Below are positions 33,794-43,832 of a stretch of DNA of 64,000 bases, piece by piece. Source of the stretch: Terriglobia bacterium (lineage in GTDB: Bacteria; Acidobacteriota; Thermoanaerobaculia; Thermoanaerobaculales; Thermoanaerobaculaceae). Below the pieces are notes generated by a model, which worked only from the letters and a program-made list of their open reading frames with translations, made no database searches and was not told the origin of the DNA. The stretch's first letter is position 1; each line of letters opens with the position of its first letter. The position numbers were made by a program, and so were the translations under genes. The stretch is taken from contig JAIQFQ010000001.1 of assembly GCA_020073245.1 (NCBI GenBank), positions 418,001 to 482,000 of the forward strand. Direction: 5' to 3'.

Positions 33794-35018
33794 GCATCCC
33801 CCGCCCGGCTCCTCCGACCCTAGGCACTGGCAGCGCCTGCACGCCACCGTCCCGGGACTCCGCCACTCTGACTCCGGCCGTGCAGGCCAACTCCCGGTAG
33901 AGTCCCTCCTGTTGCCGCACCATCGTGGCGCGCTCGAACTCCGCGAGGCCCTGGCTAGCCGCCCCGGCCAGACGCCCCCGAAGCTCCGGGTTGCGCAGGA
34001 TCGCGGCGACGCGGGAGACGAGACCTCCCACATCGCCCTCTGCGACCAGGAAGCCGTTTTCGCCGTCCCGCACGACCTCCGAAACGCCGTCCACCGCCAT
34101 CGCGACCACCGGCACCCCCGCGGCGAGTGCCTCCACCACCACGCGCGGCAACCCCTCGAAGCGCGAGGTGAGCGTCACGAGAGTCGCCGCGTCCAGGACC
34201 GCCGGAATGTCGCGTCGCCACCCGGGAAGGTGGAGGCGTCCTTCGAGCCCCGCCTCGCCCCTCTTTCGCTCGAGCACGCTGCGCAGCTGGCCGTCTCCCA
34301 CCAGCAAGAAGTGCGCGTCGGGAAAGCTCTCAGCCAGCCCGGCCGCGAGCTCGACGAAACGCTCGGGGGCCTTCTGGGGCTTGAAGCACGCGATTTGAAC
34401 CACCAGAGGCGCTGCGACAGGTATCCCAAGTTCGGTGCGCACTTCCCTGCCGCCGGCGTGAGCCCGGAACTGCGCGAGATCGACCCCGGAGCGGATCACG
34501 CGTCCCCGCACCTCCGAAAAGAGCCCGAGGCGCACCCCATCCTCGAGGTTGCGGCGGGACACCGCGACAAACGCGGTGGTCCAGCGTGCCGCCATCTTCT
34601 CGGCCGAGAGAAAAGCCCACCGAACAGGCAGGCTCTGGTAGGGGCCGAACCCGAAACCGTGGATCGAGTGGACCACGATCGGTACGCCTTCCCGCCCAGC
34701 CGCAACCCGGCCCAGGATCCCGGCCTTCGAGGAGTGGGTGTGCACGATGTCGGGGCGGAAGCGTCGGATCGCCCTCCTCACCTCGAGGTACGCACGCAGG
34801 TCCAGCCACGGCCGGACCTCCCGCCGCAGGTGTGGAATCTCGAAGATCTCCACGTCAGCGACCTCGTGCGCCTCAGACAGCAGCTCGCCAACGTCGGCGC
34901 ACGCGAGGGCGACGGCAAACTCGCTGCGGTCCAGCGCCGCCACGGTATCGAGCGTGTTGCGTTGCGCGCCCCCGAGCTCAAGCATGGTGATCACATGCAA
35001 GACCTTTAGCCGGGTCAT
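33786..35018 (-). CDS. GT4 glycosyltransferase
   Basis: 410 aa from ATG 35018. GT-B fold: the N-terminal acceptor domain begins LKVLHVITMLELGGAQRNTL, with the GGAQ loop usual in EPS glycosyltransferases and THSSKAGILGR further on. The C-terminal donor domain carries FKPQKAPERFVELAAGL and SRFEGLPRVVVEALAAGVPVVA, the E-x7-E signature. Probably adds a sugar from a nucleotide-sugar donor to a lipid-linked intermediate on the cytoplasmic face. Starts inside the end of the FAD gene and runs into pilD. Confidence 0.9.
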   Translation of the reverse strand: MTRLKVLHVITMLELGGAQRNTLDTVAALDRSEFAVALACADVGELLSEAHEVADVEIFEIPHLRREVRPWLDLRAYLEVRRAIRRFRPDIVHTHSSKAGILGRVAAGREGVPIVVHSIHGFGFGPYQSLPVRWAFLSAEKMAARWTTAFVAVSRRNLEDGVRLGLFSEVRGRVIRSGVDLAQFRAHAGGREVRTELGIPVAAPLVVQIACFKPQKAPERFVELAAGLAESFPDAHFLLVGDGQLRSVLERKRGEAGLEGRLHLPGWRRDIPAVLDAATLVTLTSRFEGLPRVVVEALAAGVPVVAMAVDGVSEVVRDGENGFLVAEGDVGGLVSRVAAILRNPELRGRLAGAASQGLAEFERATMVRQQEGLYRELACTAGVRVAESRDGGVQALPVPRVGGAGRGMHG

Positions 35019-36310
35019 GGTGTCAGCCGCCGCGCCACCGCGGCGCCATCCCACAGCGCATCCTCCATCGTCGAGTACTTCCACTCCGCCCATCGCCCTG
35101 CCAGCATGACACCGGAAGCGCGAAAGACGTCACGCAACACGGCCACTGCCCGGGGACGGGGCGCATCGAAGATCACGTACGCGGGGTCCAGGCGGACCTC
35201 CTCCACTGTCAGAACGTCGGCTGGGTCGCGTAGCAGGCCGAGCTCCACCAGGCCCTCCAGGCAGCGGTCGCGAAGATCAGGCGGCACGCGGGCACCCGTA
35301 GGGACGCTGGCCTCGACCGACAGAACGTGGCATCCGGCCGGCGCGATGCGGCCGTGATTCGAAGGGATGCCGACACGATAGAACGGGAAACGCTCCTCCG
35401 GGACGTACAGCCAGTGCTCGCGGCGCGCCGCAGGCCCGCGCACGCCGAGGTTCAGGTTCACCACGGCCACGGCTCGCAGCCGCGACGCCGCCTCCCGAGC
35501 GTCGGCCGGCAGGTCGGCCGTCATCTCTGCAAGGTGCGACAGCGGAGCGGTGGCCACCAAAGTGTCCCACGGCACCACCTCCCCGGAATCCAGAACGAGC
35601 TCGCGCGCTGCGAGGCGTAGCGAGCGCACAGAGCACGAGCACCGCAAAGGGGGCAGCTTGGCCGCGATGGCATCGGCAAGCACCTGAATCCCGCCCTCGC
35701 GGGGGTAGAGGAAGGTCGCGTTGTACCCGACCGACTTCCGGTAGAGGCCGAGCGAACCGTCGATGACGTCGGCGAGCTCCGGGCGGGGGACGTAACGGCC
35801 AACCCACTCGGTTGTCAGTTCCGCCAGGTCCGTGCGGTAGAGCTTCCGGTTGTACGGGATGAAGAAGTGACGAGCGAAGCCGTCGCCAAACCTCGTGAGA
35901 ACCCAGTCCAAGAAGTTGCGGGGCTGTGTCTCCGGATCGGGCCTCCCGAGGTGGGCCTCGATGAAGCCCAGTAGGCAGTCCCGCCGGATCTCGCGGGGGA
36001 GCCGGTAGGTATTGATCTGGATTGGGTACGGCGTCACGCTCCCGCCGAGGGCGATGGCGGCCCGTCGCCGGTGCGAGCGCAACGCGCTGCGGACCCCGAT
36101 CGCGCGGAGCAGGTCCTGGCTCTCGGGGCGCGCAAGGTGCAGCAAGTGGCCGGTGAGGTCGAAGCGGAACCCGTCGCGCGAGGTCGTTCGGCAAGCCCCG
36201 CCAGGAGTCGCCCCTTTCTCGAGAACCGCCGCGGCCACGCCGACCTTGTGGAAGTGGTACGCGGCCGACAAGCCGGTGAGGCCGGCTCCCATGACGACGA
36301 CCCGGGTCAC
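35015..36310 (-). CDS. FAD-dependent amine-oxidase-like / protoporphyrinogen-oxidase-like protein
   Basis: 431 aa from GTG 36310, overlapping the previous stop (GTGA); the 825-aa ORF is over-extended. Rossmann FAD motif VVVMGAGLTGLSAAYHFHKVG, then GGACRTTSRDGFRFDLTGHLLH as in the UDP-galactopyranose mutase/HemY superfamily. Also FIPYNRKLYRTDLAEL, where UDP-galactopyranose mutases have a similar segment, and a C-terminal FAD-binding GVMLAGRWAEWKYSTMEDA. In polysaccharide loci such proteins are often annotated as NAD(P)-binding or protoporphyrinogen oxidase. A sugar-nucleotide mutase or oxidase role is likely; heme synthesis is unlikely here. Confidence 0.82.
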   Translation of the reverse strand: MTRVVVMGAGLTGLSAAYHFHKVGVAAAVLEKGATPGGACRTTSRDGFRFDLTGHLLHLARPESQDLLRAIGVRSALRSHRRRAAIALGGSVTPYPIQINTYRLPREIRRDCLLGFIEAHLGRPDPETQPRNFLDWVLTRFGDGFARHFFIPYNRKLYRTDLAELTTEWVGRYVPRPELADVIDGSLGLYRKSVGYNATFLYPREGGIQVLADAIAAKLPPLRCSCSVRSLRLAARELVLDSGEVVPWDTLVATAPLSHLAEMTADLPADAREAASRLRAVAVVNLNLGVRGPAARREHWLYVPEERFPFYRVGIPSNHGRIAPAGCHVLSVEASVPTGARVPPDLRDRCLEGLVELGLLRDPADVLTVEEVRLDPAYVIFDAPRPRAVAVLRDVFRASGVMLAGRWAEWKYSTMEDALWDGAAVARRLTP

Positions 36311-37320
36311 TCGGGTACCTCCATCCGCACGCGAGCCAGCACGACCAGCAGCAGGAGCACGGCGAACGCATAGCCTCCCAGCATCCACACGCCGACTTGC
36401 CACGACCACAGCAGGGCGGTGCCGACACCGACTCCGGCGCCGACAGCGGCCAGCGCGATGACCGCGCTCGCGGCCTTGCCTACGTTGCCGCCCATCAACG
36501 CCCGCAGCCGGAGGGGGAAGTGGTCGGGGCTGCCGTACCAGAATGGCTTCCCCGCACGCGCGCGAAGGATGCTCACATACGCGGTGTCGGCAAGAGGCAC
36601 GCCCAGGATTGCAAGCGGTGCCAGGAAGCCGGCAGGGCTCTTCTCGCTCCACCGGATTGCAATGGCGAGCGCCCCGAGGGTGAGCCCGACGGCGAGCGAA
36701 CCGGCGTCGCCGAGATAGATACGTGCCGGGTGGACGTTGAACACCAGAAAGCCGCACAGCGCGCCTGCGAGGGCCAGCGAGGCGGCCGCCTCGGGGTACT
36801 CGCCAGTTGAAAGCGCTACGACGCCGAACGCGAGCGCCGCCACGGCGCCGACGCCGGCCGCCAGGCCGTCCATGACGTCGAGAAGGTTGAACGCGTTGCA
36901 CACCGCGAACAGCCACAGCGCAGCGAGCGGCCATCGCAACCCCTGGGGCACCTCGGCGAGCTCGATCACGGCCCCGCTGCGCAGCAGAACGAACACGGCG
37001 ATGGCCTGGCCCGCGATCTTCGCGGCCGGCGTGAGCACCCCAAAGTCGTCCACCAGGCCCACGAGGAGAGTCAGCGTGCCGGCAAGCAGGAGGCCAAGGA
37101 GCAGGCCGTTGAACGAGAAGACGAGTCCCAATGCCACGAGGTACGCGAGGAAGACCGCAAGGCCTCCCAGGTAGGGCACCGGTTCGACCTGTTGCTTGAG
37201 TTTCCCATCGGGCGTGTCCACGATGCCGAACCGGAGCGCTGCCTGCCGGGCAAGAGGGGTGAAGTAGAGCCCTAGAACGAACGCAAGCACGAAGCCGAGC
37301 ACGACGAGCACGGGGCTCAC
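36307..37320 (-). CDS. WecA/TagO-type undecaprenyl-phosphate sugar-1-phosphate transferase
   Basis: 337 aa from GTG 37320, overlapping the GT2 stop. About ten membrane helices. Family motifs are intact: PYLGGLAVFLAYL, the catalytic LVDDFGVL, NAFNLLDVMDGLAAG and IYLGDAGSLAVG. It transfers a sugar-1-phosphate (often GlcNAc or a related HexNAc) to undecaprenyl phosphate and so begins the lipid-linked glycan. The MraY branch is less likely given the EPS neighbours. Middle of the nine-gene overlapping operon. Confidence 0.92.
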   Translation of the reverse strand: MSPVLVVLGFVLAFVLGLYFTPLARQAALRFGIVDTPDGKLKQQVEPVPYLGGLAVFLAYLVALGLVFSFNGLLLGLLLAGTLTLLVGLVDDFGVLTPAAKIAGQAIAVFVLLRSGAVIELAEVPQGLRWPLAALWLFAVCNAFNLLDVMDGLAAGVGAVAALAFGVVALSTGEYPEAAASLALAGALCGFLVFNVHPARIYLGDAGSLAVGLTLGALAIAIRWSEKSPAGFLAPLAILGVPLADTAYVSILRARAGKPFWYGSPDHFPLRLRALMGGNVGKAASAVIALAAVGAGVGVGTALLWSWQVGVWMLGGYAFAVLLLLVVLARVRMEVPE

Positions 37321-38261
37321 AGGAGCTCCGAGAGGCGCCGCCTCGGGATGTGGCGGCGCTGCGCCACCGCTCGCCGCGCTCGGGGCCATGCCCGGCGCAG
37401 TTCGCCCAGCACCAGCGGACGACGGAGCAGCACCCAGGCCAGCATGGCCACCTCGCCCGGCAAAAGTACGGGCAAGCGCAGCCAGAAATCAACCGGGTGG
37501 AGGTTCCGGAGCAACGTCGCCCATCGGTTCACGAGGATCGACGCCGCCAGAGCGGGTGTCCTCCGGAAGATGAGCCTGCCACTGCCCGGCGTGGCCGTCG
37601 CGCTGCGGCGGTGGGTGGCGATGGCGCGCGGCTCATAGAGCACCGGCCATCCCGCATTGCTCACCCTCCAGCCGAGATCGAGGTCCTCCCAAAACGCGAA
37701 GTACTCGAGCGGGAACACGTCGCCCCCGACGACCGCGGCTTCGAGCGCGGTACGTCTGTAAAGCATGGCGGCTCCGCACGCGGCGAGCACCGTGTCGGCC
37801 TGGGCAAACCGACCCGCCGCCCGGGCACCGTAGCCGCGATCCCGGACACGCAGAAGAAGCGGGGTGAGAATCTGCCCGCAGGAATCGAGGACCTCGCCTC
37901 CAGGCCGCAAGAGTCTGGCCGCCACGCCACCCGCGTCCGGGCGCCGCGCCAGCAACTCGCAGCAGACCGCGAAGAAGTCGGGGGCCGGGAAGCAGTCGGG
38001 GTTGAAGAAACCCACCACATCCGCTTCGGGTTCAACTGCGGCCAGACCTGCAGCGCACCCCCCGGCGTAGCCGGCGTTCTCCGCGAGAGGCACGCTCCGG
38101 ACGCCGGCCGGCGGGCGTTCCACGAGGCCCAGCGAACCGTCGGTGGAGGCACAGTCCACCAGCACGACGTCGACCGCCATGGTCTGGGCGCACAACGCCG
38201 CAAGGCAGACGGGAAGGTCCTCACCCCCGTTGAAGTTGACGACGACCGCGCCGGCCTTCAT
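37317..38261 (-). CDS. GT2 glycosyltransferase (rhamnosyltransferase-like)
   Basis: 314 aa from ATG 38261, after GGGAGGGAG. GT-A fold: AVVVNFNGGEDLPVCLAAL, VLVDCASTDGS, NAGYAGGCAAGL and GFFNPDCFPAPDF (the DxD equivalent is NPD), then YFAFWEDLDLGWRVSNAGW and YEPRAIATHRRSAT. These fit WbbL-type rhamnosyltransferases. A C-terminal hydrophobic segment (LRLPVLLPGEVAMLAWVLL) may attach it to the membrane. Cytoplasmic step of glycan assembly. Confidence 0.92.
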   Translation of the reverse strand: MKAGAVVVNFNGGEDLPVCLAALCAQTMAVDVVLVDCASTDGSLGLVERPPAGVRSVPLAENAGYAGGCAAGLAAVEPEADVVGFFNPDCFPAPDFFAVCCELLARRPDAGGVAARLLRPGGEVLDSCGQILTPLLLRVRDRGYGARAAGRFAQADTVLAACGAAMLYRRTALEAAVVGGDVFPLEYFAFWEDLDLGWRVSNAGWPVLYEPRAIATHRRSATATPGSGRLIFRRTPALAASILVNRWATLLRNLHPVDFWLRLPVLLPGEVAMLAWVLLRRPLVLGELRRAWPRARRAVAQRRHIPRRRLSELL

Positions 38262-39298
38262 CTCCCTCCCACCGCGCGCCATACATCGAGGTGCCGGCGC
38301 GCCACGTCCTTCCAACGGAAATGGGCGGCAAGGGACGGGCCTGCCCCTCGCAACCGGTTGGCGGCTTCGGAATCGTCGATGACGCACGCAAGTGCCGCAA
38401 GGAACGCCTCGAGGTTCCCGCTCTCGAAGAGCGCCACTGCCGGGGCGAAGTGCTCGCGGTGCACCGGGAGGTCGGACGCCACGACCGGCGCCCCGCATGC
38501 GAGCGCCTCCAAGACCGGGAGGTCGAACCCCTCGCCACGAGACGGAGCCACGACGACCGTCGCACCGGCATACACCGAAGGAAGGTCGTCATCCTCCACT
38601 CGCCCGAGCACGCGAAGCCACGGTTTCGGCTGACGAAGTGCTTGAACGTCGGCCCGCGCCTCACCCACGACGGTCAGCTCGAGATCCGGGTGAGCAGCAC
38701 GCAGTTCGGCGCATGCGGCTAGCGCGAGGTCCGTGCCGCGTCTGGGCTCCATTGCGCCGAGCTGCAGCAGGTAGGGGCGCAGCAGCCCCAGCCGTGCGCG
38801 CGTCAGGGCGACCGTCTCCGGAGGTGGCGGTGCGAACCGCAGGTGATCCACCCCGTAGCCGGTGAGGTGGATACGATCGAGCGGTACGCGGCAGCGTTCC
38901 GCAATCGCCTCCGCTACGCTCCGCGAGCCAGTGAGGACCGCATCTGCGCGGCGGACGCCGGGCGGGATGAGGAGCCGGAGCGTGTTGGTCCGGCCGCCGG
39001 GGAACCACTCGGGGTGCTCGAGCACCAGGACGTCGTGGACCGCCACCGTTACGGGACAGTGCGGTCTGAGCGGCGGGTAGTAGAAGGGAAAGTGGAACAC
39101 GTCGAACCCCCGCCCGGTTGCGCGCTGGAGGTCCCAGAGGACCCAGGGCAACGTGCGGCGTCGGCCGTCGGGCGATAGCAGCGCAAGCTCGAGATCGGGG
39201 TGTTCGAGCCCCGCGCACCCCGCGAGGAGCCCCTCGAGGTAGCGCGCGACCCCAGCCCGTTGCCCCACCAGCGGCTTCCCGTCGACGCCCACCCTCAC
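38258..39298 (-). CDS. GT4 glycosyltransferase (mannosyltransferase-like)
   Basis: 346 aa from GTG 39298 ([21 protein letters not shown]), overlapping the upstream stop. Features of GT4 family enzymes: AVHDVLVLEHPEWF, VLTGSRSVAEAIAERCRVP, LQLGAMEPRRGTDLALAA and PSRGEGFDLPVLEALACGAPVVASD. The style is that of mannosyl- or GDP-sugar transferases, which would suit the manC gene in the same locus. Cytoplasmic, probably membrane-associated through partners. Confidence 0.9.
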   Translation of the reverse strand: MRVGVDGKPLVGQRAGVARYLEGLLAGCAGLEHPDLELALLSPDGRRRTLPWVLWDLQRATGRGFDVFHFPFYYPPLRPHCPVTVAVHDVLVLEHPEWFPGGRTNTLRLLIPPGVRRADAVLTGSRSVAEAIAERCRVPLDRIHLTGYGVDHLRFAPPPPETVALTRARLGLLRPYLLQLGAMEPRRGTDLALAACAELRAAHPDLELTVVGEARADVQALRQPKPWLRVLGRVEDDDLPSVYAGATVVVAPSRGEGFDLPVLEALACGAPVVASDLPVHREHFAPAVALFESGNLEAFLAALACVIDDSEAANRLRGAGPSLAAHFRWKDVARRHLDVWRAVGGR

Positions 39299-40410
39299 GA
39301 GAGCCTCCCGCCGTACTCGTTCCGCCGAGGAGGTCGTCCGGGCCCCTCCGCCGCATCCTCCCCGACGACGGCGGCGATAACCGTCGCGTAGCGCGCGGCC
39401 ATGGCGTCCGCCGTGAACTCGCGACGCCACGTGGCCTGGCCGCGCTGCGCCAGGCTCGACCTGGCCGGCGGATCAACGAGCAGGCCTCGAACCGAGGCGA
39501 CCCACGCCGCGACGTCGTCCGGATCCCGGAGCACCGCGTCGTCCCCGTTCTCGACCACCTCCGGTACGCCGCCGACGGCGCTCGCCACCACCGCGACGCC
39601 GCACGCCCACGCCTCGAGGAGGACCAGCGGCAGTCCCTCCGCACGCGACGGGACGAGCAGCAGTGCGGCTCGCCGCATCATCCAGCCGAGAGCGTCGGTC
39701 CACGGCAGCAGCTCCACGGCACCGATCGTGCGCCGTTCCTCGCCGCCGACCCAGACCCAACGCACGCCGTGTCGCGACGGGGCCAAGGCCCCGGCGACCG
39801 CTGAGAACGTGTCGAAGCCCTTGCGGGCGTCGGGTCGGCCGATGCCCAGCACCACGTCTCCGCCGGCGAACAACGCGGCGTCCGCAGTCGATGGTGGCTC
39901 GTCCGGGGGTGACGCGACCCCGTTGTGGATCACGCCCACGCGCCCCGCTGGGAGTCGCCATCGCGCCTCGAGCGCCCGGGCGGAGGTAGCGCTGACCGCG
40001 AGCCACCTTGCCGCCCGCCCCTTGAGACGGGCGAAGATGGCGTCCCGTGCCCTCGAGGCCAGCGGGTAGAGTTCGGTGGCGTGTTCCACCACGACCGCCG
40101 GTACCTTCCTGGCAACCAGCGCCGTGGCGAACGCGAGCTCACCCGGCGACCCGGCGTGGAGGAAGACGACGTCCGGCCCGAACTCTCGCAGCCTCGCGAG
40201 GAGACGTCGGTGACCGGTGAGGTCGGTGTTGCCCGTGATCGCCAGACAGACCCACGCCGCCGGGCCACCGCCCGCGAGGGTACGCGTCTGAATTGGCGTC
40301 ATCACCGCGACCTGGTGATCGCGCCCCTGGACGGCCGCGAGGGTTTCGACCACCCGAAGGAGCCCGCCGCGGAGTGGGGCCATCGCGAGGTGTACGATGC
40401 GTCGACTCAT
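39295..40410 (-). CDS. GT4 glycosyltransferase, first gene of the 40.4-30.1 kb operon
   Basis: 371 aa from ATG 40410 ([21 protein letters not shown]); the track's longer start crosses into the divergent gene. Contains [53 protein letters not shown] and [23 protein letters not shown]. Its start is only 18 bp from the start of a divergent glycosyltransferase, so each promoter must lie inside the other gene or the shared start region. It heads a run of nine genes with short overlaps that ends with the NtrC-type regulator. Confidence 0.9.
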   Translation of the reverse strand: MSRRIVHLAMAPLRGGLLRVVETLAAVQGRDHQVAVMTPIQTRTLAGGGPAAWVCLAITGNTDLTGHRRLLARLREFGPDVVFLHAGSPGELAFATALVARKVPAVVVEHATELYPLASRARDAIFARLKGRAARWLAVSATSARALEARWRLPAGRVGVIHNGVASPPDEPPSTADAALFAGGDVVLGIGRPDARKGFDTFSAVAGALAPSRHGVRWVWVGGEERRTIGAVELLPWTDALGWMMRRAALLLVPSRAEGLPLVLLEAWACGVAVVASAVGGVPEVVENGDDAVLRDPDDVAAWVASVRGLLVDPPARSSLAQRGQATWRREFTADAMAARYATVIAAVVGEDAAEGPGRPPRRNEYGGRLS

Positions 40411-40428
40411 GTCCTCCTCGGGACGGCG

Positions 40429-41502
40429 ATGCGGATCGGGTTCGATGCGCGGGCAGCGTTCCTCGACCCCCACAGGGGGTTCGGTCGCGTCGCGCGCGCC
40501 CTCGCCGGCGCGCTGCTCGACGCTGTGCCTGGCGAGGTCGTCCTCTTTGTCAGCCATGGCGCACGTGTACCGCACTCATGGTACTCACGTGCCGCATCCG
40601 TCGTCCAACTTTCCCGCCCTCGCCGCGGGGCCTTCCTGTTCGACCCGATCGCCTGGCAGGTCACGTTGCGGCGTCACCGACTCGACGTCCTGCACCTGCC
40701 GACCTGGGGCGTCCCACGCGGCGTGCCTATCCCCACCGTGGCCACGTTCTACGACGCCACCCCTTTCCGCTTCACGTCACCCCCCCAACGATGGAAGCGC
40801 TGGCGGGCACGGATGACGATACGCTCGCTGGTGCGGGCGACCGTGATCCACGCCATCTCGGAGCACGCCAGGGACGAATTGCTGGGCGTCACGCCGGTCC
40901 GGGGGGAGAAAGTGTCGGTCGTCCACCTCGGGGTGGATGCGACGTTCTCTCCGGCGCCGACGCCCGAGCGACCGCGCCATCTGCTGTTCGTGGGCGGCGC
41001 GGACCCTCACAAAAACCTCGACCTGCTGATCGGGGCCCTCTCGGATCCCGCGGCCAGGGCGCTGCCTCCGCTCGTGATCGCCGGGCCGACTCGCGTCTCC
41101 CGTAGTGGTCGAGCGATGGCGTCTAAAGCGGTCACAAAGGTGGTGTCGAATCCGACCGACTCGGAGCTCGTGGACCTGTACCGCGGGGCTCTTGCGTTGC
41201 TGTTACCTTCGCGAAACGAGGGGTTTGGCCTTCCGGCTCTCGAAGCGATGGCGTGCGGGTGTCCCGTTATCGCGGCCAACACCGGGGCGCTGCCCGAGGT
41301 CTGCGGGGACGCCGCCATGCTCCTGGACCCTGACGACCGCGCGGCCTGGCGGGATGCGATCACCACGCTCGCCACCGATGCCCACCGGGTCGACATTCTG
41401 AGGAAGGCGGGTCTCGCTCGTGCGCGCTCGTTCACCTGGGAGCGCACCGCAGGCTCGATGCTCGACCTCTATCGCCGGGCCGTCCGCCGCGAGAGCTCCT
41501 GA
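40429..41502 (+). CDS. GT4 glycosyltransferase, divergent
   Basis: 357 aa from ATG 40429 ([21 protein letters not shown]). The GT-B fold carries [56 protein letters not shown] and [32 protein letters not shown], typical of WbaZ/mannosyltransferase-type GT4 enzymes. One of only two plus-strand genes inside the minus-strand locus. Its last 34 bp overlap the convergent membrane/spermidine-synthase-like gene. Confidence 0.92.
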   Translation: MRIGFDARAAFLDPHRGFGRVARALAGALLDAVPGEVVLFVSHGARVPHSWYSRAASVVQLSRPRRGAFLFDPIAWQVTLRRHRLDVLHLPTWGVPRGVPIPTVATFYDATPFRFTSPPQRWKRWRARMTIRSLVRATVIHAISEHARDELLGVTPVRGEKVSVVHLGVDATFSPAPTPERPRHLLFVGGADPHKNLDLLIGALSDPAARALPPLVIAGPTRVSRSGRAMASKAVTKVVSNPTDSELVDLYRGALALLLPSRNEGFGLPALEAMACGCPVIAANTGALPEVCGDAAMLLDPDDRAAWRDAITTLATDAHRVDILRKAGLARARSFTWERTAGSMLDLYRRAVRRESS

Positions 41503-43832
41503 AGTTCGCTCCTGACGGCGACGTCGCGCGCCCGTCGCGCGCCATCGAAACCGCCGGGGAGAGCCGCGAACGGATCGGCCGTCGCGCGTGCCGCCCAAAG
41601 GACTCTCATGTTGGCGAGCCAGGAGCCGTCGCGGTCCAGCAACCGGCCGGAGTGGTACTCGACCTCCGGAAAATCGTCGATGTGAGGAGGCACGTCGGAG
41701 ACCAGGGCGGCGACCTCCCGCGGCCCGAGCATCAGCATCGCCGCGAGGCTCTGTGGGCCCGTCACACCTGCTTCCGCGAGCGTCGCCGTCAGCGAGGGAT
41801 CGTCCAGCGCTCCCCAGCGCAGCGGAACAGGCCCGGTTACGGTCGATCCGGTCACAACGGTGAACTCGTTGAGCACCACAGGGTCGTACCAGATGCAGGT
41901 GTTCGGGAACACCTCCCAGAACGCCCTCACGATGGCAAGGTACGATTCCGTTGTCAGAGAGTACATCGGCAGCCACATCGAGACCACGCCTTCGGGCCTG
42001 AGGTGCCGGCGGCAGAGCTCGAAGTACTCGCGCGTGTAGAGGGTCGAGTTGCCCGCGTAGACGGGGTGAATCGAGTCGGAGAGGATCACATCGAACGCCT
42101 CCCGGCTCGACAGCAGCAGGTTGCGACCGTCGTTGAGCACGATTCTCGTCCGGGGGTCGTGCAGCACCGCGTGGTTGATGTCGCCGAAGACCCTGTCGGA
42201 AACCGCGAGCACCTCGGGCGAGATCTCGGCGATCACGATCTCGCGGACCGGATGACGGGCCACCGCCCACGCCGTCCCACCCGAGCCAAAACCAATGTGA
42301 AGCACGTCAGTCGGGTGAGGGTGGAGCAGGAGTGGCAAGTGGCCCTGAAGCCGTTGGATCGCGCGTAGTGGGGGTGAGGTGCCGGCGACGTTGACGCCGT
42401 TGAGCTCGAGCGACCGCCACGTCCCTCGCTGATCGGTGATCCTGCGGACCGCCACCGTGGCCGAGGCGCTCTCCCGGAGCTCCTCCACCACCCCCTCGGC
42501 CACCACCGCTGCGCCGCGCAACACCGTGCCGGCCGGCGCCATGGAACCTTCGACTACCAGGAGAGCGACGACGCCAAACCCGGCAACCCGGAGCCCGCGC
42601 GAGCCCGCCAACATCGCACCGACGACGGCGCTGGCCGCCCCGAGGCCGAGGATGAGATTCTGGCTGCCGACTCCAGGAACCAGGAGGAGGGGACCCAGGA
42701 TCGAGCCCAGGATCGCTCCCGCCGTATTGGCCGCCGCCACTTCACCGGTTCGGGCCTCAGGCGAGGCGCCCGAGGGGTATGCGGCGACGCAGAGCGGGAA
42801 GCTCGCACCGAATGCCAGCGTGGGAGGAAGGATTGCGACAGCCACGGCAAGCGCGAGCCCAACCTGGAGCCCAGCGAAGGATGAGAAACGCCCGTTCGCG
42901 GCCAGCCAGCCCAAAACGCCGCCGAAACGGCTCAGAACGGCGATCTGGAGCCCCATGGAGATACCGAGGAGCACCTGGCATGCGGCGAGGCCTCGCCGGG
43001 GGTCGCACGTGGTGCGACGGGCGAGGGCCGAGCCGGCGGCCACCCCGAACAGGTACACCGCGAGGATCGCCGCGAAGGCGTAGACGCGAGAACCGAGGTT
43101 CAGCAGCAGGATGCGCGTCCACACCAGTTCGCTTGCGAGCGCCACAAACCCCAGGAACGCGGGCACCGTCAGCCACGTGCGCCGGCCCCCGAGGCGCGCT
43201 GCTGTGATTTCTCTCGGCCGGGAACGAACGACGGGATCGATCAGCCACGCGATGCCAGCCACGAGCAGACCGACCGTCGCGAACACGGAGAGCGTTCCCC
43301 GCTCCCCCAGCGCTGGCAGCACCACGAACGCCGCAAGCACAGCGCCGCAGACGGCGCCAAACGTGTTTGCGGAGTACAGGCCGGCCACCCTCCGCGCAAG
43401 CGGGTTTCCTTCTCCGATCCGGGCCACCAGGAGCGGGAGCGTGGCTCCCAACGCGATCGTCGGCAGCGCCAGGAACATCCACGCGACTGCGAAGCGCGCC
43501 AGGAGCGGCAATCCCCATCCGGAGAGCGGCTCGGGGCCGAGTCCAGCGGCGACCCGCTGCAGGAGGGGCAGCAGAGACGGCGTTGCGAGGGCGACGAGCG
43601 CCGCCATCGCTTCGGCCGCGCCGTACAGTCGCAGGTGGAAGCGCAGGCGGTTTGCAAATTTCGCTACCAGCGCCCCCCCGATCGCCATGCCCGCCATGTA
43701 GGCCGCCACTACCGAAACCGCCGCCCACAGCGAGTTCCCGACCACGAGGCCGAGGGCCCGCACCCAGACCACCTCGTAGGCGAGGGCCACCATGCCCGAA
43801 GCGAAGAAGAGGGCGGTCACCAACGGCGCCAT
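41469..43832 (-). CDS. polytopic membrane protein fused to a spermidine-synthase-like domain
   Basis: 787 aa. Residues 1 to about 450 hold 12-14 hydrophobic helices in two blocks ([21 protein letters not shown] and again [19 protein letters not shown]), the pattern of bacterial MFS/spermidine-synthase fusions. The rest is a Rossmann methyltransferase-like domain: [50 protein letters not shown]. The catalytic DSSDP of true spermidine synthases is replaced by DSIHP, so polyamine synthesis is doubtful. Last gene of the operon running down from 49.0 kb. Possibly modifies or exports an aminopropylated or other lipid-linked product (inference). Confidence 0.87.
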   Translation of the reverse strand: MAPLVTALFFASGMVALAYEVVWVRALGLVVGNSLWAAVSVVAAYMAGMAIGGALVAKFANRLRFHLRLYGAAEAMAALVALATPSLLPLLQRVAAGLGPEPLSGWGLPLLARFAVAWMFLALPTIALGATLPLLVARIGEGNPLARRVAGLYSANTFGAVCGAVLAAFVVLPALGERGTLSVFATVGLLVAGIAWLIDPVVRSRPREITAARLGGRRTWLTVPAFLGFVALASELVWTRILLLNLGSRVYAFAAILAVYLFGVAAGSALARRTTCDPRRGLAACQVLLGISMGLQIAVLSRFGGVLGWLAANGRFSSFAGLQVGLALAVAVAILPPTLAFGASFPLCVAAYPSGASPEARTGEVAAANTAGAILGSILGPLLLVPGVGSQNLILGLGAASAVVGAMLAGSRGLRVAGFGVVALLVVEGSMAPAGTVLRGAAVVAEGVVEELRESASATVAVRRITDQRGTWRSLELNGVNVAGTSPPLRAIQRLQGHLPLLLHPHPTDVLHIGFGSGGTAWAVARHPVREIVIAEISPEVLAVSDRVFGDINHAVLHDPRTRIVLNDGRNLLLSSREAFDVILSDSIHPVYAGNSTLYTREYFELCRRHLRPEGVVSMWLPMYSLTTESYLAIVRAFWEVFPNTCIWYDPVVLNEFTVVTGSTVTGPVPLRWGALDDPSLTATLAEAGVTGPQSLAAMLMLGPREVAALVSDVPPHIDDFPEVEYHSGRLLDRDGSWLANMRVLWAARATADPFAALPGGFDGARRARDVAVRSELQELSRRTARR

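Noticed and set aside
35015-36310. Heme biosynthesis protoporphyrinogen oxidase
   Set aside because: The fold matches, but operon context is glycan synthesis and there are no heme genes nearby.
36311-37492. N-terminal extension of the 825-aa FAD-protein ORF
   Set aside because: It translates the WecA-type gene in the wrong frame. The GTG at 36310 with a 4-bp overlap fits the operon pattern.
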